DNA from: Planococcus citri | Lineage: Eukaryota > Arthropoda > Insecta > Hemiptera > Pseudococcidae | Direction: 5' to 3' | Length of the DNA: 64,000 nt | Assembly: GCF_950023065.1 (NCBI RefSeq) | Contig: NC_088679.1 | Location: forward strand, 76,136,001-76,200,000 | Part shown: positions 1 through 13,700 of the stretch, one piece after another | Position numbering within the stretch: position 1 is the stretch's first letter | How the letters are laid out: every line of letters starts with the position of its first letter | The notes under the pieces: model-generated | Seen by the model: the letters and a program-made list of their open reading frames with translations, nothing else | Databases searched by the model: none | Told to the model about the DNA's origin: nothing | Program-made: the position numbers and the translations under genes

Positions 1-1560
1 GTGAAAATTTCTCCAATTATGAAAAATTACATTAGAACACTTGAAAACGAATTAAACTTGTTCAAAATTACGAAGAACTGATAAAATTTTGATAAAATTT
101 GCCAAAATAGGCAAAAACTGCATAAAGTAGGTAGAGGTACTATAGGTATGGTAAAAAACTTGTTAAAATCGAGTACATAAATATAAAAAAAAATCATTAA
201 AAATCACCGAAAACTCATTAAACTTCATCAAAAGTTGTTACTTAAAATCTGTTGAAAACGACCTAAAAATTATTCAAGTTTCGAAAAACTGCTAAAATTT
301 CAAAAAAATTGATCGAAATCTAAGAAAACTACACAAAACATGTTGAAAATTACATTAAAGAACTTTTAAGCATTGAAATAATTCAAAATTGCCAACAATT
401 TATCAACCTAAAAATACTTGCAAAGCATAAAAATTATCAAAGGGTACGAAAATTAGGTAGGTACGTAATTAAATTTCAACAAAATTTGTTGAAATAAAAT
501 TTAGTGAAAATTGCATGAAAAATATGAGAAAAAAAATCAGTACATTTTTGGCAAAACTTAGCTAAAATTGCGTAATCAAAATCATTGAAAATCACAAAAA
601 ACACTGATGACTCGATGTCCATATTGTTGTAAAAACAGGATTAAATTGCACGAAAACGTTTTGAAAAATACATTATTCAAAATTTTCAAATTCCAAAAAC
701 TGATGCGAATTTATCAGAATTCAGCTAACATTCAGAAAAATTTGCATAAAAAATACGTATTTGAAAGACATTAAATTTTAAAATCAACAAAAATTACCAA
801 AAAACTACAAATTTGAAATTTTTACCAAAAATAAAATCAATCAAAATTACCTTGAACTGATGAAATTTCATCATTTTATTTTTTTTATTGGCAGAAATTT
901 CATTTAAAATAGTTCAAAACCTATTGAAATGGTATAACGAATCATTTAAATCATTAAAATCTAACCTAAGCTTTTTTCAACTAGCCTTTTATGTTTTCAA
1001 TTTATTTCATTTTTTAATGGAATTTTGATTCGATGAATGAATTTGCATTTTTTTTTTTTTTTTTGAGAACAATTTACGTTGAGAAAGTAACCTTAATGAT
1101 AATTAATATAATTTCATTAAAAACGATCGAAACAAGTTGAAAAATTGGAAAAACGAAAAATTGAGATGTAAGATATCGAACCTTCCTCCTCCATGACAAC
1201 AGAGATGTTGTGAAGTGTTTAAAAATGTCTTGCCATGAGACCTGCTAAAGTCCTGTCCTCCTGCCTTTTCATTTCGAAATTTTGTGAGGCGTCTTTTAAA
1301 GAAATTCCATCAAAATTTCTCATAAAATGTTGGTAAAAATGACGTAGGTACCTACTAACATTTCAAAAATCATTAAATTTATTCAAAACTACCAAAAACT
1401 AATGAAATGAAGTAATGAAATTTCATCAAAACGTAGCAACATTTACAAAAAATTGGACATAACGTTGTAAAAAATATGTTAAAAATCACCTCAGAATACT
1501 TGGGTGTAAAGTATGGGTACTAAAATCTGATGAAATTTCTAGCCTTTGACTAAATTTATT
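1..1560. repeat. AT-rich degenerate low-complexity tract
   Basis: No gene is visible. The stretch is strongly A/T-biased and made of loosely repeated phrases such as AAAATTGCC, TGAAATTTCATCAAAA and AACTGATGAAATTT, as expected for a decayed short-period repeat. Reading frames are short and low in complexity. A long T run lies near 1049-1064. Confidence 0.6.
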
Positions 1561-1565
1561 TAAAA

Positions 1566-2150
1566 CAGGGTGTCCACAAGCCTGGAAAACCTGAAAAACA
1601 TGGAAAAGTCTGGGCTTGCTTTGCTCAGGCAATTTTTTCGAAGGTCGCTTTTGTCAAAAATTGCCAAATTCCCAAAAGTCATGATTTTTGCAAAAATTGT
1701 TGAAGTCATGCTTTTTGCCAACTTATGAGTGCCTTTTACTGAAATTACTGTTGAAGTCTCGTTTTTTGTCAAAAACAGCGAAAAGTCTCGCTTTTAGCCT
1801 AAATTGTCAAGAATTTTTTTTTACGAAAAATTGCTAAAAATTGTGAAGTTTTTTGCATTCGAAAACTCTCACTTTCTTTCAAGAACAGTAAAGTGACGTT
1901 TTTTCGCCTGAAAGTGCTAAAAAACCCCGTTTCTTTAGCTGAAATTGTCGAAAGTCTCGCAATTATTGCCAGAAATCGCGAAAATTCTCAATTTTTGGTT
2001 CAAAATTGCCAAAAAATTCGTTTTTTTTTTCACTCAAAAAGTTGCAAAATATTTGTGCTTCAACTTTTTTGACAAAAACTGGGAAAATTAGGTACTGTTT
2101 TAGCATGCAGTAATTTTCAAAATGTCTTGCTTTTTTGCTGAAATTAAACA
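1566..2150. repeat. Degenerate ~30-bp satellite (AAAGTCTCGCTTTT family)
   Basis: The stretch begins with CAGGGTGTCCACA, a phrase related to the ends of other elements in this window (48908, 50277). It continues as loosely repeated units built on GCCAAAAATTG and AAAAGTCTCGCTTTTT. The same units recur at 31340-31560 and 36110-37900, so this is a dispersed satellite-like family. The short frames across it follow from the repeat and are not genes. Confidence 0.55.
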
Positions 2151-2442
2151 CGTTTTCTATCGAGTTTCATTTTAAAATTTTGATTAAAAACGAAAAATTC
2201 TGTTTTTTTTGGTGATTTTTTTTCTGCATTAAAATGTATTGCCCATGTGTTGTCACTTTTTTGGTGATTTTTTAGATACTTTTTTGAGCTTTTTAGGTTA
2301 CTAAAGTCACTTTTTTTTTGGAAAAAAATGAGTACGAGCTTTGGAATTTCAAAAAAATATCGATTATATTCAAAAAATGGTGACATTTTTGCTAATTGGA
2401 GTGCATTTTGGGTTCAAATGCTCATTTTTTGAAAATGATCTT

Positions 2443-3647
2443 ACAAGGGAACCTCTTCAGGTGTCCGCCTCCGATTTGAACGGGACCTCGATTTTGGAAA
2501 GAGCATGTTTTAAACCCCCAAATCCAAATTTTCAGCTGCCCAAGTACATTTTTCGATTTTTGGCGAATTTTTGAAAATCCAAAATTGACTATTTTGGTGA
2601 TTTATGCTTTCTTTAAAAACGTACCTATTTGATCAGTAAAAATGATCAAAATAAGTCCTAAAACTGATATTAATTCCCCAAATCCAAATTTAACCATTTC
2701 CAGCCATTCTGGAGCCTCCAGCGTGATTTTTTAATTTCTCCAGCATTTTTAATTTGCTCCAGAAGGCTTTAATATGATGTTGGGCAGCTAAAAATCGAGT
2801 TGTGTGTCATACTCGACCTGTTTAACGAATTTATCCACATTTGAGCCGATTCTGGAGGGGACATCTCAAGAGTGGTTTTTTGACCAGCTGTTTTTCAAAA
2901 TAAAAATATCCAAAAATCAAAAATTTCTCGTTTGCGTGAAAATTATCGAAAAATGCGCGAATCGCTGTACTTCGTCATTAATCAAGCCCACGAGGGTGAA
3001 TTTCCCCATTTCCAGTCTTTCTGGAGCCCCTGGAGAAATTGAAAAATCGCGCTGGAGGCTCCAGAATTGCTGGAGATGGCGACATTCGCCCTCGTGGGGT
3101 TAGTTCATGACAAAATACTGCGATTCGCGCAGATTTCAAAAAAATTTTCGTAAACGGGAAATTTTTGGTTTTTGTATATTTTTATTTTGAAAAAAAGCTG
3201 GTCAAAAAACCACTCTTGAGGTGTCCCTTCCAGAATCGGCTGAAATGTGGATAAATTCGTTAAACAGGTCGAGTATGATACATAACTCGATTTTCAGCTG
3301 CTCAACTTCATATTCACGTCTTCTGGAGCAAATTTAAAATTCTGGAGAAATTGAAAAATCGCGCAGGAGGCTCCAGAATGGCTGGAAATGGTTAAATTTG
3401 GATTTGGGGAATTAATATCAGTTTTAGGACTTATTTTGATCATTTTTACTGATCAGATATAGGTACGTTTTTGAAGAAAGCATAATTCACCAAAAACAGT
3501 CAATTTTGCATTTTCAAACGTTCGCCAAATATTGAGATATGAAGTTTGGCAGCTGAAAATTTGGTTTTAGGAGTTTTAGACCATGCTCTTTCCAAAAATC
3601 GCTGTCCCGTTCAAATCGGAGGCGGACACCTCAAGAGGTTCCCTTGT
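2443..3647. mobile_element. Palindromic foldback element, copy 1 (~1.2 kb)
   Basis: The left end reads ACAAGGGAACCTCTTCAGG and continues with GTGTCCGCCTCCGATTTGAA. The right end is its near-exact reverse complement (3600-3647). Complementarity continues inward through CCATTCTGGAGCCTCCAGC, the CTCGACCTGTTTAACGAATT block and a central hairpin near 2990-3100 bounded by CCACGAGGG and CCCTCGTGG. The whole unit can fold into one long hairpin. No transposase frame is present, so it is best read as a non-autonomous foldback or MITE-like element. A 3'-truncated relative lies at 49247-49995. Confidence 0.75.
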
Positions 3648-3650
3648 CAG

Positions 3651-4880
3651 GCAAATAGGCTCATGAGTAATTGATAAACAGCATTGTGTCGTTGAAAAAT
3701 TGTTGATGAAGATTTTCAATCATTCATTCGCAATTTTTCATCTCAATTGAGACTAAGTTTGAAGGACTTTGTAATGTGTAATGAATCGAATGAACCATTT
3801 GACCTATTGAATTGAATACTCAATCATGACCTACTAAAGTCAGTTACACAGTATGTTGTGTTTGTGCACATTACTTACATGAATGCGAAAGTAATTATGT
3901 ACGAGTAAGTAAAGTACTTATGTACATTGTACATTCGTACCAGGTTTGAGATTATTAGATTATTAGGAATGGTACTAGGTTAGGTAATCAAGTAAGCCTA
4001 ACCATTTCAAATTTCAATCTCAATAAATTAAAGCAACTTATATAAAATCAAAATCATTTAGCATTTGAACGAAGTTTTTTTTTATCAATCTGATAATAAC
4101 ATATTTCTGCTTATCGCTTCATCACTATACTATCGCATCGTCGTCGTGAATTTAAAACATTATATTCTGATCTGTAATGGCATTCAGTGGCATTCAAAAA
4201 AAAAAAAAAAAAAAAATACATCACGATGACGAAATATAATAACGTTCGAAAATACCACACGCAGCAATATTGCTTCCCATCAATCATACACCTACAGCAG
4301 TAATAATAATTAAAGAATAATACACGCGGTCTGGTGTACCTAGTATCGCGTCATTGCAGACACTCATGTACTCATATAGTATTGTAGGAAATGAATCAAA
4401 ATCTATGCAAACATATTGCAAACAGAAACATACTACTCGTATTCCCTGCCACTCCCACCAGCATCATCATCATCATCATTCGTTATCGCGTTGTCAAGTA
4501 ATTAAAAAAATAAAAAAGATGCGTTGATGAGTTGTGGTGTTCGACTTCGACATCAGCAACAACTAATACTACTATAGTCTCTGCCCCACACACCCCACAC
4601 TTCAACTACCATACCACTCGTCGCTTAGTTACCGTCGTCAGTCGTGTGGCATTGATAACTCATTTCCTCATCCCCGCATTACGAATTAGTAATTAATAAA
4701 TGAGTACTAATTTTTATGCCACTTAAAACAAATATGTGTACATGAAGACTGCAAAGTAAACGAGCTAAAGACTGAAGAGAGAAGTGAAACTAATGATGAA
4801 AGAAAAAAAAAATAAAAAGGTAGAACGTAGTGAGTCAGAGAGACTGGTGTTGTAGGGCAAAGTATTGCTTGGGTCATTAA
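3651..4880. other. Intergenic stretch, no gene seen
   Basis: AT-rich unique-looking sequence with a (CAT)n microsatellite at about 4463-4485 and an A run at about 4197-4216. No exon-like segment with matching splice phases was found. Confidence 0.5.
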
Positions 4881-5982
4881 TGTATTGTGTGTATCCCGCA
4901 AGGAGCACCACTACTACTACGTGGAAACAACTCCGTATATACAACGTTCAGAATTACCAACACTAACACACGTGTAGAGACTAATGCAGCACCACCACGT
5001 TGGCAGTTGGCAGCAACAGAGACACAGAGAGAGAGAGAAACGAGGAGGAACGAAACCACTCGTGTATTATAAAGTAGTCGATAACGTCATTATAATGGCA
5101 CGAAGGTCGTAATGTATTATAGGAACGACGTTCTGACGCTTTCGCTGGCTCTGGCTTCGTTAACTGCAAACTCGTGTTCGTACTGTACACGCCAACTGTG
5201 GTGCCATGTGGTGTCGCTGTCGCTATGTGGCTCGAGTGGGGATATGTGGCGCAGCGCATGCCCATGTGGCGTAGTACTCGTAGTACAGCAACACTACATT
5301 ATGTGGATTGTGGTGCTGCTGATACCACTCGGCACTAAAAAAGGTGGCGTTGTTGTGTGGCGCAGTGCAACAGCATAACGTGCTATGTGGATTCGTAATA
5401 CACTACAGCAGTAGTAGTCATACCAGTATTGGTTTTTGCTGCGCTTGTTTGTTCTCAATATACTCATACAGTGGTGGGGATGCTTTTCCATTGATTACTC
5501 TTTTACAGTACGCTCAACTTGGTGCCATTATGTCAGCAATATTACATTCAACGTTATCATCCCTACCATTTCAACATACTGTATACGAGTAGATGAAAGT
5601 TTACCAGTTCCTCTCGTCAGTGGGGATCTGGGAGGTTATGTTCCCCTTTTTCTTTCTACACAGTTCACGCTGTTGTGCTTATGCCACCGTTCTACTGTAG
5701 TACTCTGTGTATGATGTTGTAAACCATCTAAGTTACCTTTTTTTTTTTATTATTATACACAAGAAAGACGAGAGCTGAACGCTGTGTAGTGAAACTGTAA
5801 CTCGAACTGTTGTACGGTTTTTTCTTTCATCATCTGGACGGAATTTTTTTGTTCTTTTTTTGTTGCACGGTTGTCCTAGCTAATTGATGATGAGTTTTGA
5901 ATTTTGATTTCCTATTTGTGATTTATTTCATCGTTTCCTAATAAGGATATAATTAATGCGGAATTCGGTTTTCTAAATTTAG
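4880..5982 (+). promoter_or_regulatory. Candidate promoter / 5'UTR block of the zinc-finger gene
   Basis: Base composition becomes more balanced and complex here, with CpG and GTGGC/TATGTGGC repeats, compared with the surrounding AT-rich DNA. Several overlapping frames open on both strands, but none resembles a protein family. A strong splice-donor-like string, TTTAG then GTGAGCG, ends near 5981. It could join a noncoding first exon to the acceptor before 6599. This is inferred from position and composition only. No TATA box or initiator could be assigned with confidence. Confidence 0.3.
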
Positions 5983-6603
5983 GTGAGCGATTATTACTAC
6001 TTCTTATTGTAGATTACGAATTATTATTGCATTACTCATTCATACACGATGTTCGGTTCTCGAGTTAGTAGGTACTTAGGTAGGTTGTTGTTCTGATTAG
6101 GAAATAATCTGACGAATGTCAAAAATTCTTTATTAGTAGGTACCTGCTACGACTTAATTAATTTTGATTTCTGAATTATTCGTACCATATTTTTGATAAT
6201 GATATCAGTGATATAATTTTTAATTTTGATGTTTTTGTTTTTTTTTCAGTAGGTATTCAAAAATGATAACAATTTATTGTTGCAAAAATTATGAATAAAT
6301 TTTTGATTCATTTTCATTACGTATTTTAATTGTGAAATTCTTATCAATTATTAGTGCGGTTTTCTTATCAGTAGTTTTTTTTTCATTTCTTCATCATATC
6401 TTTCTTCATTATTATAAAGGAAATGATGAAAATGGAATATATTGTAGGTATCTTGGTTTTATTTCCCACGATGGAGTAAATGAACCGAATAATTATGCGA
6501 ATATTTTGGGCATCATCGGCTAATTACCTACCTATAATTTACCTACGCCAATTTTTATGATAATTTTGACTAAAGCGTTGAATTTTATCTATTTTTAGAA
6601 ACG

Positions 6604-9600
6604 ATGCAAACTGAGGATGATTTTGGCACACCTACGATGATGCTGAATTCGCCATCGAATATAATCAAGAGTAAAATACACATTTTTTTCCCACACATTG
6701 CACATTGCACATTTTTCCTATCTACCCTTGCATAACACCTTATTGCATTATTTTTTTTTTAAATGCTTTTTTTTTTAAAGCGGTGTAGTGAGTAGATCTA
6801 ATGATGAATTGGGAGAAGTGTTCGTTATTTCGATGATAAAATATTAATGCCATCTGGTGATCGGTAATATTTCGTTAGGTGCTTGCCTAGATGAAAATTT
6901 TTTAGATTTGAAGAGATTAATTACGATTTTGAAGTTCAATATGGTGGAAATTTTGCGCTCGTCGTGTTGAATGTACACAGATTTTCATTGATGGTGTTTC
7001 GTTTCATTAATTGTCGAATGAAAGTTGCAATATTCAACATTTGAATTGCGTAATTGTGTTTATATTTTTGGAATAACGACACGACGATTTATAATGTCAA
7101 CTATTAAAGTGTAATTTAATGAATGTGGTTGAATAATAATTGAAATAATGTGTATACGAAGTTACGAATTCGATTATGTGAGGTGAATTATTTTTTTGAA
7201 AAAATCAGTGCGAGGATTTGGGATTGAGGATTTTGGAAAAATATTTTTTTTTTAAATTGAAATTTAATTATATTTAACGATAATAGAAAAAATTCTTCTT
7301 GAATAATGAATTTTGAGTTGTTTTTTTTTCAAAAATAACACAGAATTATTATTCATTAAAATTGATTAATTAAAAAAAAAAAAAAAAAAAAAAACTTGTC
7401 TGAAAATTATATCTTATACGTTTTGATGATTTTTTTTTAAAATAAAAATAATTCTCAAAAATGCATTTTTTGAATTTTTGAATTTTCGACTTTCGTTTTG
7501 TGTATTTTCGGTATTCATTTTTGATTGAATTGGATATTCACTTGGTTGCACTTGGAATTTTAAAGAATATTTTACTTTGTGTTCCATACAGATTTTGTCA
7601 CATATTTTTGGTTTTGATTTATTGCATTTTGAAATCGTCTGAAAATTCAGAATTGGAATCGAAAAGGAGAAATTCAGTTGTAATGTGTGATTAGTTCAAA
7701 AAAAAAAAAAAAAAATCATGCTTGATGCAAAGCATGTGAAGGGTTTCGTCACGTATAATTTGGAGTTTTGGAGATGGAATGTAAAAGTTTTTCATTTTAA
7801 AATGATGCCTCACATCATTCTCAAGTTTCATTATTTGTTTTTACTTTTTATTTGTGAGGGCTGTGTCTTGCTTACAGAAAAAAATTAATATCCCTTTTAT
7901 TACCTCTTCCTTGAAAGATTTTATTCACTTTTCCAAGATATTCAGGTTTAAAATCCTGCCCCATTAATTTTTATCTTTAAATAATTATTAATATCTGTTA
8001 TCTTTTTGTGATAAAGTTGTGAAAACTGAACCAAATATGTAAATTAAAAAAAAAAAAAAAATATTCCAGTTACGAAAAAAATATGAATGGCACTTTGGAA
8101 TTATTGAATAATTATGAACCTAAATTTGTTTGAATATTTTTTAACAACCTAAAGATATTTGAATCATATTGAGATTAAAAATGAAACTCAATACCTGAAG
8201 ACTGGAGTATTTTTTATTGCATATTAAGCCTTATTCCAATCACAACTTTGAAAATTTCGAAATTTTACATGAAATAAATGAAAAAATTGAATAATAAATA
8301 CAATCTTGATCATCTTCATGATCAGTCAAATATTAACTACATTTTCTGTGAATACGAGAGAAATGTGGGATCCCTTGATTTTGATTCCATCTTTATTCAG
8401 TCGTGAAATATATTTTGTTTTAATTCTTTTGTGCCTAATAATAGTAGCTTTTATCAGAATGCTGAGCTGTTTACTGTTTTGAGCTAGTGTGTGATAAGAA
8501 GTGAAAGAAATGATGAGAATTCTAAGAAATAACAATTGCTTCGCTATCGTAAAATTATCTCTTATCGGTATCCAAATACAAAAAATAATCCTGCACAAAA
8601 TGGCTAATTGATTTCAGCTTTTGTTTTTTGTTTTGTTTGTAAATGCACCAGTAGCACAGTTACGAACATTTTGTTTGAATTTTTATTAAATAAAATTGTA
8701 TTATTTTTATTTCAGAATTGCCGAATGACGATTTAGATTGCACGGATACGTCGCTTATTTTGAAAGCTAAAAAGGAACCTCGAGACAGTGACAGATCATC
8801 GTTCGTGCCGGCGAAAAAAGAACCCAGAGAAGGTAATGTTCTGGTATAATAATGATTAAAAAATTGAAATTTATTTTGAATTGTTTACGAGTTACAGTGC
8901 TTGACTACTTGAGTATGTAGTAAGCACATAGGTAGTTGAATTTTTCATTTTCATTATAATGGAAAATCAATTTCTAATTGTCGAGGAATTAATATTAATA
9001 ATTTGTAGGTAAGCATTAAAGAAGTAAATTATTTGGGCTTTTGGATGATTTTCTAAAGGTATTGTACAGTCATTAAAAAAAAAAAAAAAAAAATGTAAGT
9101 GCAGTGTCGAACTCATTCAAAGAAAACAACCAAATACCAAAGCAATTCAGAAAAGTGACTATTTTAATGGAATTTAATATTTTAGGAGGGAAAAGAGTCA
9201 ATTGTTCAATAATATTGAAACGAAATTATTTAAAGAAATGAAAAATGATAAATTTTACAAACTCAAGATAGAAAGGGAACATCAAATTTTTTGTCCCAAT
9301 CTTTAAGTATAAATTCTAAATATTCTTCGGTGTTTACAATTTTTAAAACTGATTGAGTAACTTTGCTATCAAAAAATAATCTTTCAACTAGAAAATTCGA
9401 TTATAAGTGACTTAAAAAAAAAAAAGTAACAAAGAAATTTTAGAAGTAGCTAAGGAATTAGGATGCACCACTTTTTTTCAACAGTCATAAAGTCTGAATA
9501 TTTTGATAATTTTTGAAACTGATTTTGAATAATTTTGTAAAAAAAATACATTCTGGGAAAAAATTGATCAATTCTAAAAATTTCTTCAATTTTGAAACTA

Positions 9601-10761
9601 ATTTCAAGTAAGCAACTTTACCAGAAGTGATTTTTTTTTTTTTTTTGTAGAAAATGTGATCAAGTGGTATTTTTGTCTGCAAAGAAAGAAGCAACAAAAC
9701 AATCTCAAAATCAACAAAAAACAGAATCTATTTTTCTAACAAAGCCACAATATTCCATGTATTCTAAAAATTTTGATATTTTTTTATATTTCTAAATTTT
9801 TGAAATTGATTTTATATGTAACTTTGCTACAAAAAGTGACACAAAAAAACTTTTTGTTGAAAAATGTTATCTAAAGTTGCTTTTCCTCCTTAGAAAAAAA
9901 AAATAAAATAAAAAGTAATTGTTGGTGATAAAAATGAAAAAAAATAACAATGCTGTTTTGAAAGTGAAAAGTTCCGAGTATCTTTTTCAGTAATTCTTAT
10001 TTTCTGTTATTCCCCGCCCCCTCCAATTTTAGAAACTAGTTTTGAGTTACTTACTCAAATTTAATAAAACACGATTTTTGATGAATTTCTGAATATTTTA
10101 TAATTTTTAAAAACTGCCTCATTTCTGAAACAGTTTTCAAGTAAGTTTGTGACAAAAAATAACGAAAAAAGACTTTTTCAAAGGAAATGTGCCCAAGGGA
10201 GGATTAATTTCTATAGAAAGAAGTAACAGAGCGATGCCCAGAAGAGCATGAGAGTACCACTTCTACAAACAAAGCCACAAATTCTGAAGATTTCAATAAT
10301 TTTTTTCCTATTTTTTCATCAATCAAAAACTGATTTTGAGTAATTTTGGTTCGAGAAGTGACCCCATTTTGGATTCGATTAAGTAAAAAATAGTAACAAA
10401 GTCATTTCAAAAGTATATAGATAGTAAAGTACAATGCCTAGAATAATATTGGAGATCAAGATGCTCATATTATCTACTCCCCCCCTCCCCCAATCTGCAG
10501 ATAATAATTCTGAATATTTTGATTTGGTTTTTTTTTACTTTTTTCCAAGTATAGAAACTGGTTTCGAGTGACTTGAAAATGGAAGATGGTTTTTGAGAAA
10601 AAAATTATAATTTTAGTAATTAGGTATTTTTTTGAGCGAATTGGCCACAAAAAGTGGTGAAAAATTTGACCAGAAGTTACTTTTTTTAAGAGAGATCAAA
10701 ATGCCTAAAGAACATTAGAACTCTTTTTTTGTCCAACACCACAAATTTGGAATGCTTGAAA

Positions 10762-10796
<35 letters not shown>

Positions 10797-13700
10797 ATGC
10801 GATCAAAACGCTACTTTAACTACAGAGATTAATCAAAAAAAAATTCAAAAATTAAAATAATATCGAAAATAATAAAATATTCAGAAGACAAGCATCACAA
10901 GACCATTTCTTCCAAAACAGCCATAAATTCTGAATATTTTAATCATTGTTTTCGTGTTCTTCATTTTTGAAGACTGATTTAAAGAAATTTGATAACAAAA
11001 GTCACTTTAGCTTACTTTTTCTAAAAAGAAGTAACTAAGCAATTTTTAAAGCAACACAGTACATGCCTTGTAATATCTAGGAGAGCATCGTAGCACTATT
11101 TTTACTCAATACAGCAATAAATTCTGAATATTAAATTATATTTTCATTTTTTGACTAATTTTTAACTGAAAGTGATTTTTTGATTTGAAAAATTTCTTCT
11201 AAGATGACCTTTTCTGAATAAAAGTTACAAAGAAATTTCAAAAGTAAGAAATTTCGATGCTTATAAAATCGAAACCGTGAATCATGAAAATTTTAATAAT
11301 TGTTCAATATTTTTCAATTTTTAAAACTGGTTTTGAGTAACTTTTTAATAAAAAATGTGATCAAAAGTTCCTTTAAAAAAAAAAGAAATGAAGGTTCGTA
11401 ATTCGTATTGAAAAAAAAGAAAGAAAAATACGAAAGAAACAATGTTTAATAATAAGTAAAAAAAAAAAGTCGATGGCAATACACAAAAATCTAGAGAAGG
11501 AATTCAAAACCTTAGTCTACATATAATCGTCGTATCTGTATAAAAATCAATACGAAATACAAAATAGGTACAAAATTGAGCTTAATTCACTGAAACGAGA
11601 TAACTTAAAAAATAATTACACTCTAAATACAGTCAATTACGAAGAAAACGAAAGAAACATATCACTTACAGTACACTTAGATTTAAAAGAAAAAAAAATA
11701 AATGCTCGAATAAAGAGTACATCGAACACAATTTTATCGACTTATTATTACGTAAGTAAAACGAAACACTTCTGGTAATGAAGAGATACACCGTGATGTT
11801 GTACGTGTTTTTATATCGAAATACATTATGGTACCTATAAAAATATTATAACACGAGAATCTGGTAACCGATAACTTTTTTGTCTTAAGAAATGAGAGAA
11901 AAAAAAACGAAAAAGAAAATTAATATCTATGATGAGTGAAGATCAAGCGTGATTGTGATCGTTTGAGGAACTGGTATCTTCTTGAAATTCAGCATCGTAT
12001 AAGATCTGTTGAATTTTAATCTTAGTGGCAGCTTTTGTTTTGGAATTAAATCGTTTGAGAGATGCAGCAACCGATAAACAGAATAGTTCATCTTCGTCGT
12101 ACGGTGGATTCGGAGGTATCGATGTGTTCTTTTGATGGGTATGCGGTTCCATCGAGTTGTAGTCGTAGGATCTGGGCGAGTTTGGAGTTTCACCTCTTGA
12201 ATCGTCCTGTCAAAAAATAAAAATGCTCAATTATTATCAATATTATATGAGTTCAAATTTGAATGTAATTGAATCGCTTGGTTTGTAAATAGGTTACCTG
12301 ATGCTCCGAAAGTAATTTACGTAATTTCGACTGAGATGGTTTTAAATCACTATCTTCGTTAAAGTTATCTTGATTCATACTACAAGCCCAAGGATCTACT
12401 TCGATCACATCTCCATTACTGCTGTTATTATTCGACGACGTGTTGTTTTCAAAATGAGCCACTCCGTTGGCCAGGGCACCATTTAGAGTGCTGTTGAACC
12501 AGTCCTGCATCGGTTTAGGTATCAAAGGAGGTAGATTTTTGAGATCAGTTTTGAGTTTTGATTTCGTTAGTTTCTTCAGCGCTTCCTCGTTCGAAGGGTT
12601 AATGCTGTAAGGCGCGTTCGATGATCTAGAATTATTATACGATGTGTTAGAATCGTTACTCGAGGTCCTAGAATAATAAAAAAATGTGTTAATATCGTTC
12701 ACTATCTATAGTGGAGTCTTTCCCACGAGATGGTACATGTTTGTATACGAGTAAAATATTCGACAGGCCTAATTTAATATTTACTCACTTTCTATGCACG
12801 ATTAAATCCCAAAGAAATGACATATCTTCTAAATATGGCCAGACTTCGTGTCTTCTGTATACTTCTTCGCCTTCGGTAACTAACATTTTCTTTTCTCGGA
12901 CATATCGATCGCGTAAATTTCTCCATCGATTTTTCGCATCCAAAGCTGAAACATGCGAGAAAAATTACTGGTTAGTTTGGCTCATTGTTTTCCTTCTTAA
13001 TAGGTACTTCGAAAATTTGAAATAATCTTATCAGTTGCAATATTTGATATCGATCTATATTGTGTATTGTGTATTAATTGATTTAAAAAATGCATAGTTT
13101 CTGCATTAGACCACTGGAATGGACTAAGATGCATTACATTCCTAGTATTCGACCGAAGAAATTTGAATTCAATTTGACCATACGAGGTAAATAGGTACTT
13201 TACTTACGTTTCACATTTATCGTAGCTCCTATAGCGTTCCATGTTTCCTCTTTGAGCTTCATATCTTTATAATTTTCGTGCTTCTGGTCGTAAATAAAGG
13301 GATATTTTCGGACTTCGTTGATCAATATCTTATCGCCTTGGATCATCGACATGACCGCGTAAAATTTATCGTAATTTTTCATCGTTCGAGTCTGAGCTGC
13401 TCAAATGGCTAATTGTTATTACTAGTGACCGATGCACCGACAACAATAACACCGATGTAAAAATATATTCGTGAACCTGAAACATACAACGTCAAGGTGA
13501 AGGTTATTAACATTGTTGTACTATTGCTTTGCTACTGGAGAAGTTCATGCGTCGCATATGTAATAAGGGCAGCATAATTTCAAGGTTGTGCTTTCTTTTG
13601 AGCTGCTATGTTCTTTATGTTGGAGGAAAAACGACGGGGAGGGGAGGGGGTTTCAGGCTGAGGTATTCGTTCATCTTTGCCTATTGCTAAGTTTGAGCGA

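Noticed and set aside
4877..5714. Several overlapping open frames on both strands
   Set aside because: They overlap in many frames, have Cys/Ser/Thr-rich composition from GTGGC and CAC repeats, and show no family motif or matching splice phases.
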